Below, piece by piece: positions 16,372 to 19,921 of a stretch of DNA of 19,921 nt. The translations under genes were made by a program, and so were the position numbers. The stretch is from Bacteroidales bacterium. Lineage in GTDB: Bacteria > Bacteroidota > Bacteroidia > Bacteroidales > Tenuifilaceae. The notes below the pieces were generated by a model that saw only the letters and a program-made list of their open reading frames with translations, searched no databases and was not told where the DNA came from. Location of the stretch: contig WBUV01000011.1 of assembly GCA_008933525.1 (NCBI GenBank), positions 1-19,921 on the forward strand, written 5' to 3'. Positions within the stretch are counted from its first letter, which is position 1. Each line of letters begins with the position of its first letter.

Positions 16372-18399
16372 ATGTTACAAAATAGTCTAATTTTAAATAG
16401 TGTTCAGGGTACTAAAGATGCATTTTTTAAAAAACCACCAACGACTTTATATCACAACTGGCCTTTTATAGCTTTTAACAAAAAAGATTTTACTGGTAGA
16501 TTACCTCGAAAAATTAATTTATTTGGATTAAGAATAACTGGTCGCTCACGTTATATAAAATCAAATTATTTTGGCAGGTTTTCTAATAGAATTAGAAAAA
16601 GAGCACGTATTTTAAATCTTCGTGATACGCTTATTATTAAAAATACTCGGGTTCAAAAAGCATTACTAGTATCTCGTTGTTTTAACAAGCAGTTTCAAAA
16701 AAGATTTAATTCGTTTTTAAATCGGGTTGGTCAAACCTGTTTAGTTTATAAGATGCTTAGTGACGATGATTTTGACCAGAAAGGAAGGTTAAAAAGAAAT
16801 TTTAATTCACTTCAAAAATTTTATCGTGTATACTACCATTACTTTATTCGTCGAGTCCTTCGTTTAAGTTTAAGTAAAAAAGCTCGTTGGTATGCTTTAA
16901 GGAACCAAAAGGAGCCTTTACTTTCGTTAAATTCGTTTATAAACAAAAAGAAAAATAGTGTTTTAAAACTTCGACGTCGCGTTTTAATTCGCCGCTTTGT
17001 TGCTTCACGGCGGAATAAGGTAGATTTATCTTATGACAAAAAATATAAAAGATTTTTTTACTTCTTTATTAAGAAACAGAATAAATTTAAAGAGCGTCAC
17101 TCAAAATTTTTGCGATTTATGCGTTTTCGTTATAAAAAAAAGCATAAACGCAAGTTTATTAGGTATAAGTTACGTAAGCTTAAGTTTTTTTGTTTTTTAA
17201 AGTTACAACAATTTTTTAGTAATAATCCTTGTTCGTTAACACCCTTTTTAAAGTTATACCGGTTGTATAGTTTACGTCATTTACGTTGGGCTATTCGCGG
17301 CTATGCTTTTCGTTTTAGTGGTGATTTCCGAAAACAATTTTTAAGGCGTATTACTAAACTTACTATTCGCAAAGATGTTTTTTCGGTTGTTAATAAAGAA
17401 AACTTTCGCATTCAGCGTCTGCTAGCTAGGTTCTATAAATTTAGGTATTCGAGTTCGTTGTCTGCCATTCAGCATAGACGTTTTTTTTTTAAATATTCTA
17501 ACTCGTCTTTGGTTTTTTCTAGAAAAAACCTTGGTGATAGGCACCAAGGTTTAGATGTTAAAAAAAAAACTAATTCGTTGTATGGCGCAGTTGTTGGTAG
17601 GCTGGCTGAAAATCTTTTTGGTGTAACTAGAAAAAAATTTCGTGTTTTAAATATTATACCTAGGACTGGTCATTTTTTCTTATTTATTGCTCGGATGCTG
17701 TCAAAAAAAGGGCTATTGCAAAGATCGTATAATTTTTTTTTTAATTACGTTTATAAGAATAAATTATTTTTTTTTAGGAAAGCCAAAGAGGTTACGGGGT
17801 TCTCCAATACTACTTTACAAACTAACGCCGGTTCGCCTTTGTTCAACAACCAGCCATTTTTTATTTTGGATCATATTGTTGATTTTAGCATAAAACAATC
17901 GGTGCTACTGAAGCAATTGTTAATGATTTTAATTGTCTCTTTTTGTGGTCCAGCTATTCATATAAGTGTAGTTGCAGATAAGAACATTACATCTCAATTG
18001 TTTCTAACTGCGCCGCTTTGTGCTTTGAGTATGTCCTTTTACACTCAACCATCGTCGTTTATTAGGGCCCCGGCCTGGGCTTTTACTTCGGCAAGTTTTG
18101 TTTCTACTTTTTTTTCTAAATTTGAATGTTTTGTTGAATTCAGACCTTGGCAAAAGAGTGGAAAAACGCACCAAGTGCCTGTGTTTATTTTCAATAAACA
18201 ACGTAGAAAGTTTTGTTTTTTAAAAATGTTTCGTCAAGTTTTTGGCACCAGATCAGAGCATTCTGCGCTTAATCAGGCTGTTTCTGAGTTATCTGATTTT
18301 ATTGTAGGGGGGGGTTTAACAATTATACGTTTTGCTCAATTTCGTGAAAGTATAAAAAATATTCGACCTTTTATAAAATATTTTAAATCTCTATTATAG
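16372..18399 (+). CDS. rps7: Probable small-subunit ribosomal protein S7 with very large internal expansion
   Basis: S7 organises the 3' major domain of the small rRNA. The assignment rests on position directly after rps12 and before rpl2 and rps19, plus weak end matches. FNKQFQKRFNSFLNRVGQ and LVYKML (about residues 103-125) resemble the S7 block K-F-x-N-x-L-M-x-x-G-K-K-x-x-A-x-x-I/M. The tail ALNQAVSELSDFIVGGGLTI (from about 632), then IRFAQFRESIKNIRPFIKYF, resembles the S7 C-terminal helix L-x-x-E-L-x-D-A and N-R-A-F. S7 is usually 150-250 residues; this frame has 675. The middle is extremely basic, with many Arg/Lys/Phe clusters, and is unrecognised. An 11-bp hairpin lies at 17526-17552. 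A large rps3 is a weaker alternative, because rps3 normally follows rps19. Confidence 0.6.
   Translation: MLQNSLILNSVQGTKDAFFKKPPTTLYHNWPFIAFNKKDFTGRLPRKINLFGLRITGRSRYIKSNYFGRFSNRIRKRARILNLRDTLIIKNTRVQKALLVSRCFNKQFQKRFNSFLNRVGQTCLVYKMLSDDDFDQKGRLKRNFNSLQKFYRVYYHYFIRRVLRLSLSKKARWYALRNQKEPLLSLNSFINKKKNSVLKLRRRVLIRRFVASRRNKVDLSYDKKYKRFFYFFIKKQNKFKERHSKFLRFMRFRYKKKHKRKFIRYKLRKLKFFCFLKLQQFFSNNPCSLTPFLKLYRLYSLRHLRWAIRGYAFRFSGDFRKQFLRRITKLTIRKDVFSVVNKENFRIQRLLARFYKFRYSSSLSAIQHRRFFFKYSNSSLVFSRKNLGDRHQGLDVKKKTNSLYGAVVGRLAENLFGVTRKKFRVLNIIPRTGHFFLFIARMLSKKGLLQRSYNFFFNYVYKNKLFFFRKAKEVTGFSNTTLQTNAGSPLFNNQPFFILDHIVDFSIKQSVLLKQLLMILIVSFCGPAIHISVVADKNITSQLFLTAPLCALSMSFYTQPSSFIRAPAWAFTSASFVSTFFSKFECFVEFRPWQKSGKTHQVPVFIFNKQRRKFCFLKMFRQVFGTRSEHSALNQAVSELSDFIVGGGLTIIRFAQFRESIKNIRPFIKYFKSLL
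17526..17552. repeat. 11-bp inverted repeat inside the putative rps7
   Basis: Arms AAACCTTGGTG (17526-17536) and CACCAAGGTTT (17542-17552) are exact reverse complements around a five-base loop ATAGG. It is in frame in the expanded, unconserved middle part of the gene. It belongs to the same class of short perfect hairpins found in rps2 and rpl2. Confidence 0.8.
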
Positions 18400-18436
18400 T
18401 AGTGTAAGTATTTTTATTTGTTTTTTTCAGTCGATT

Positions 18437-19264
18437 ATGCCACATTTAATTTTTAATAAAAAAGCTATTTCTAGTTTGTTGGTTATTTCAAAACCTAATA
18501 AGTCTCTTTCTAGTGGCTGTCGGGTTTTAAGAACTAAAAAGAATCCGTTAAAAAGTAAACGAATAGTGCGTCTTATTAATTTTGTACCTCATGTTTTAGA
18601 AGATCACGCTCAACTTATCCGAGTTGAGCGTGACCCCTCGCGAAGTGCTTTTATAGGATTGTTTAGGTTTTTACGTTCTGGATTTTTATCATATTTATTA
18701 TTACCGTCCGGGTTTCGGGTTGGTGATTGCTTTCGTATTAACTATTCTTCTAGTGGTAATAAAATTAACTTTAAGCAGTTAAAATTAAGCAGTTGTTTTT
18801 ATTCAATAAAACCCCTTGTTCTGCATGCAAAAGGTTCGGTAGTTCACAATTTAGAATGTGCTCCGTTTAAAGGGTTTAAACTTTGCCGGTCGGCAGGGTC
18901 TTCTGCGGTTTTGGAGGCAATATCTTTAAAGTTGGGTATTATAAAGGTTTTACTACCTTCTGGAAAATTTGCTTTCTTGCCCGGATCTAATTACGCGGTT
19001 TCTGGGGCAGTCGCAAATGACCAGCATCATAATACGAAGTTAAGGAAAGCTGGTCAGTCTGTGTGGAAAGGGGTAAGGCCTTTGTCTCGTGGTGTTGCGA
19101 TGAACCCGGTGGATCATCCTCATGGTGGTGGCGAAGGGAGAACTTCTGGTGGTCGTCCGTCTGTTTCTTTTACTGCTGTTTTAACAAAAGGATTTAAAAC
19201 CATTAAGTATAAGAAAGTTAAAAAACTAAATTTTATTAAAAAAAGGTTTGAGGTTTTTAGATAA
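18437..19264 (+). CDS. rpl2: Large-subunit ribosomal protein L2
   Basis: L2 is a core protein of the peptidyl-transferase region. The family hallmark RGVAMNPVDHPHGGGEGR lies at about residues 217-234, with the essential His of DHPHGGG. Upstream are the RVERDPSRSAFIG block (family IEYDPNRSA), KGSVVHNLECAPFKGF, RSAGSSA, LPSGKFAFLP and KAGQSVWKGVRPLSRG. The frame is 275 residues, close to the bacterial length, and complete. The ATG at 18437 is 37 bases after the putative rps7 stop, and rps19 follows 22 bases after the TAA. A 12-bp hairpin lies over the RDPSR-coding region. Confidence 0.98.
   Translation: MPHLIFNKKAISSLLVISKPNKSLSSGCRVLRTKKNPLKSKRIVRLINFVPHVLEDHAQLIRVERDPSRSAFIGLFRFLRSGFLSYLLLPSGFRVGDCFRINYSSSGNKINFKQLKLSSCFYSIKPLVLHAKGSVVHNLECAPFKGFKLCRSAGSSAVLEAISLKLGIIKVLLPSGKFAFLPGSNYAVSGAVANDQHHNTKLRKAGQSVWKGVRPLSRGVAMNPVDHPHGGGEGRTSGGRPSVSFTAVLTKGFKTIKYKKVKKLNFIKKRFEVFR
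18604..18633. repeat. 12-bp inverted repeat inside rpl2
   Basis: Arms TCACGCTCAACT (18604-18615) and AGTTGAGCGTGA (18622-18633) are exact reverse complements around the six-base loop TATCCG. It encodes HAQLIRVERD, overlapping a conserved part of L2, so it either arose by synonymous change or is fortuitous. Confidence 0.8.
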
Positions 19265-19286
19265 AATTATTTTTTTTGTTTTTGTT

Positions 19287-19799
19287 ATGTTAACACGTTC
19301 GTTGTTTAAACCAATCTTTACTAATTATTTGTCTAAAACTGTTACGTTTGCGCAGGGCTCTACTGTTGTTAGTGGTGAGCAAGGAAGCAGTAGTGATAGT
19401 GTTTCTAGTGCGGAAAAAGTATCACTGAAGAAGTTACGAATAAAGTCGTTTTTTAATCTTAATCCTAATGTTTTTATACATAAAAATGTTTTAGCAACCT
19501 CATTAAAGCCGGGCAGTGGCCCTTTTGGTTCGTTTTTTAGTAGAGAGGGTAGTTTAAAGCTATTAAGTCAGCTACCTGGATCCGAGGCCCCTTTGGTTGT
19601 TTTCTTTAACAATATTTCTAATATTCCGGTTTCTTTGTGTGGAAAAAGATTAGCAGTTTATAATGGAAAATTGTTGATGCCGGTATATGCCAAGAGGTCG
19701 CTATTGGGAGTCTCTCTTCGCCATTTAATTCGTTGTAAGCGAACTGGGCGTGCTATTCATGCTGCTAATTCTGCAGTTAAGGTAGTCAAGAAGAGGTAG
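19287..19799 (+). CDS. rps19: Small-subunit ribosomal protein S19 with internal insertion
   Basis: S19 lies in the head of the small subunit near the A-site finger. The first residues LTRSLFKPIF match the family start (S-R-S-x-x-K-x-P-x/F). The C-terminal core VSLCGKRLAVYNGK, then LLMPVYAKRSLLG and LRHLIRCKRTGRAIH (about residues 114-160), matches V-G-x-x-x-x-V-Y-N-G-K and M-x-G-x-x-x-G-E-F-x-x-T-R. S19 is usually about 80-95 residues; here the ATG at 19287 gives 170. The extra roughly 85 residues sit between the two conserved parts and include a Ser/Gly-rich low-complexity stretch (VSGEQGSSSDSVSSAEK). An upstream in-frame non-ATG start overlapping rpl2 is possible but less likely. It follows rpl2 as in the S10 operon. 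Confidence 0.9.
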   Translation: MLTRSLFKPIFTNYLSKTVTFAQGSTVVSGEQGSSSDSVSSAEKVSLKKLRIKSFFNLNPNVFIHKNVLATSLKPGSGPFGSFFSREGSLKLLSQLPGSEAPLVVFFNNISNIPVSLCGKRLAVYNGKLLMPVYAKRSLLGVSLRHLIRCKRTGRAIHAANSAVKVVKKR

Positions 19800-19851
19800 A
19801 AAGAAGTTTGTTTTATTATATGCATTATTTTCTATAAAATTTTGTTTTTAA

Positions 19852-19921
19852 TGATTAAGCGTTTGTTGTTGTTGTTTGAGAAAAAAGTGTTTGGCCAGGT
19901 GGTTGATTTTTTTTTTTTTTT
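19852..19921 (+). CDS. 5' end of a further ORF, cut by the window edge
   Basis: An ATG at 19852, 52 bases after the rps19 stop, opens a frame that runs to the window end: MIKRLLLLFEKKVFGQVVDF and then Phe from a run of 15 T's. In S10-type order rps3 would be expected next, but the visible residues are too few and not typical enough to name it. The terminal T run makes the frame beyond it uncertain. Confidence 0.4.

Noticed and set aside
19018..19056. 8-bp inverted repeat TGACCAGC/GCTGGTCA in rpl2 with a 23-base loop
   Set aside because: Short arms and a long loop in a conserved coding region; likely chance.

Overview
This window is protist mitochondrial DNA. It holds a complete bacterial-type small-subunit rRNA gene, the 3' end of nad5, nad2, nad9, atp9 and atp1. 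It also holds ribosomal protein genes that are mitochondrially encoded only in gene-rich protist mtDNAs (rps2, rps4, rpl11, rps12, rps7, rpl2, rps19), and 16 tRNA genes. Base composition is very AT-rich. No real gene has an in-frame TGA, TGG is common for Trp, the one Trp tRNA gene has anticodon CCA, and one ORF ends on TGA inside the next start codon. The standard genetic code therefore fits. The gene content, the order rpl11-...-rps12-rps7-rpl2-rps19, and tRNA genes whose first three acceptor positions do not pair all recall amoebozoan mtDNA of the Acanthamoeba type. The organism assignment is inference; heteroloboseans and some other protists with 5' tRNA editing remain possible.

Layout. 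Bases 1-2640: nad5 3' end, trnK, rns, trnN, trnS(UGA), trnY, then about 180 bases without a recognisable gene. Bases 2643-5763: a very long nad2, then trnP (minus), trnD and trnM/I(CAU). Bases 5866-7540: rps2, trnL(UAA) and trnF on the minus strand, then trnA, trnC and trnH. Bases 7639-10224: atp9, an oversized rps4, trnS(GCU), trnL(UAG). Bases 10271-14336: atp1, trnI(GAU), nad9, an unidentified membrane-protein ORF of 517 codons, trnW. Bases 14405-19921: a run resembling the bacterial L11/str/S10 operons: rpl11, an unidentified 216-codon ORF (positional candidate for rpl10 or rpl1), rps12, a 675-codon ORF that is probably rps7, rpl2, rps19, and the start of another ORF cut by the window edge. 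Every protein gene is on the plus strand; only three tRNA genes are on the minus strand.

Two features stand out. First, all 16 tRNA genes have at least one non-pairing base among acceptor positions 1-3, while positions 4-7 pair in every gene but trnW. This is the signature of mitochondrial 5' tRNA editing. Second, there are several perfect or near-perfect palindromes with 12-18 bp arms. Two span stop codons (rps2, atp9), two form a tandem pair after atp9, one abuts trnL, and others lie inside reading frames. In addition, many proteins are much longer than their families (nad2, rps2, rps4, rps7, rps19, rpl11), with extra sequence added at the ends or between conserved blocks.
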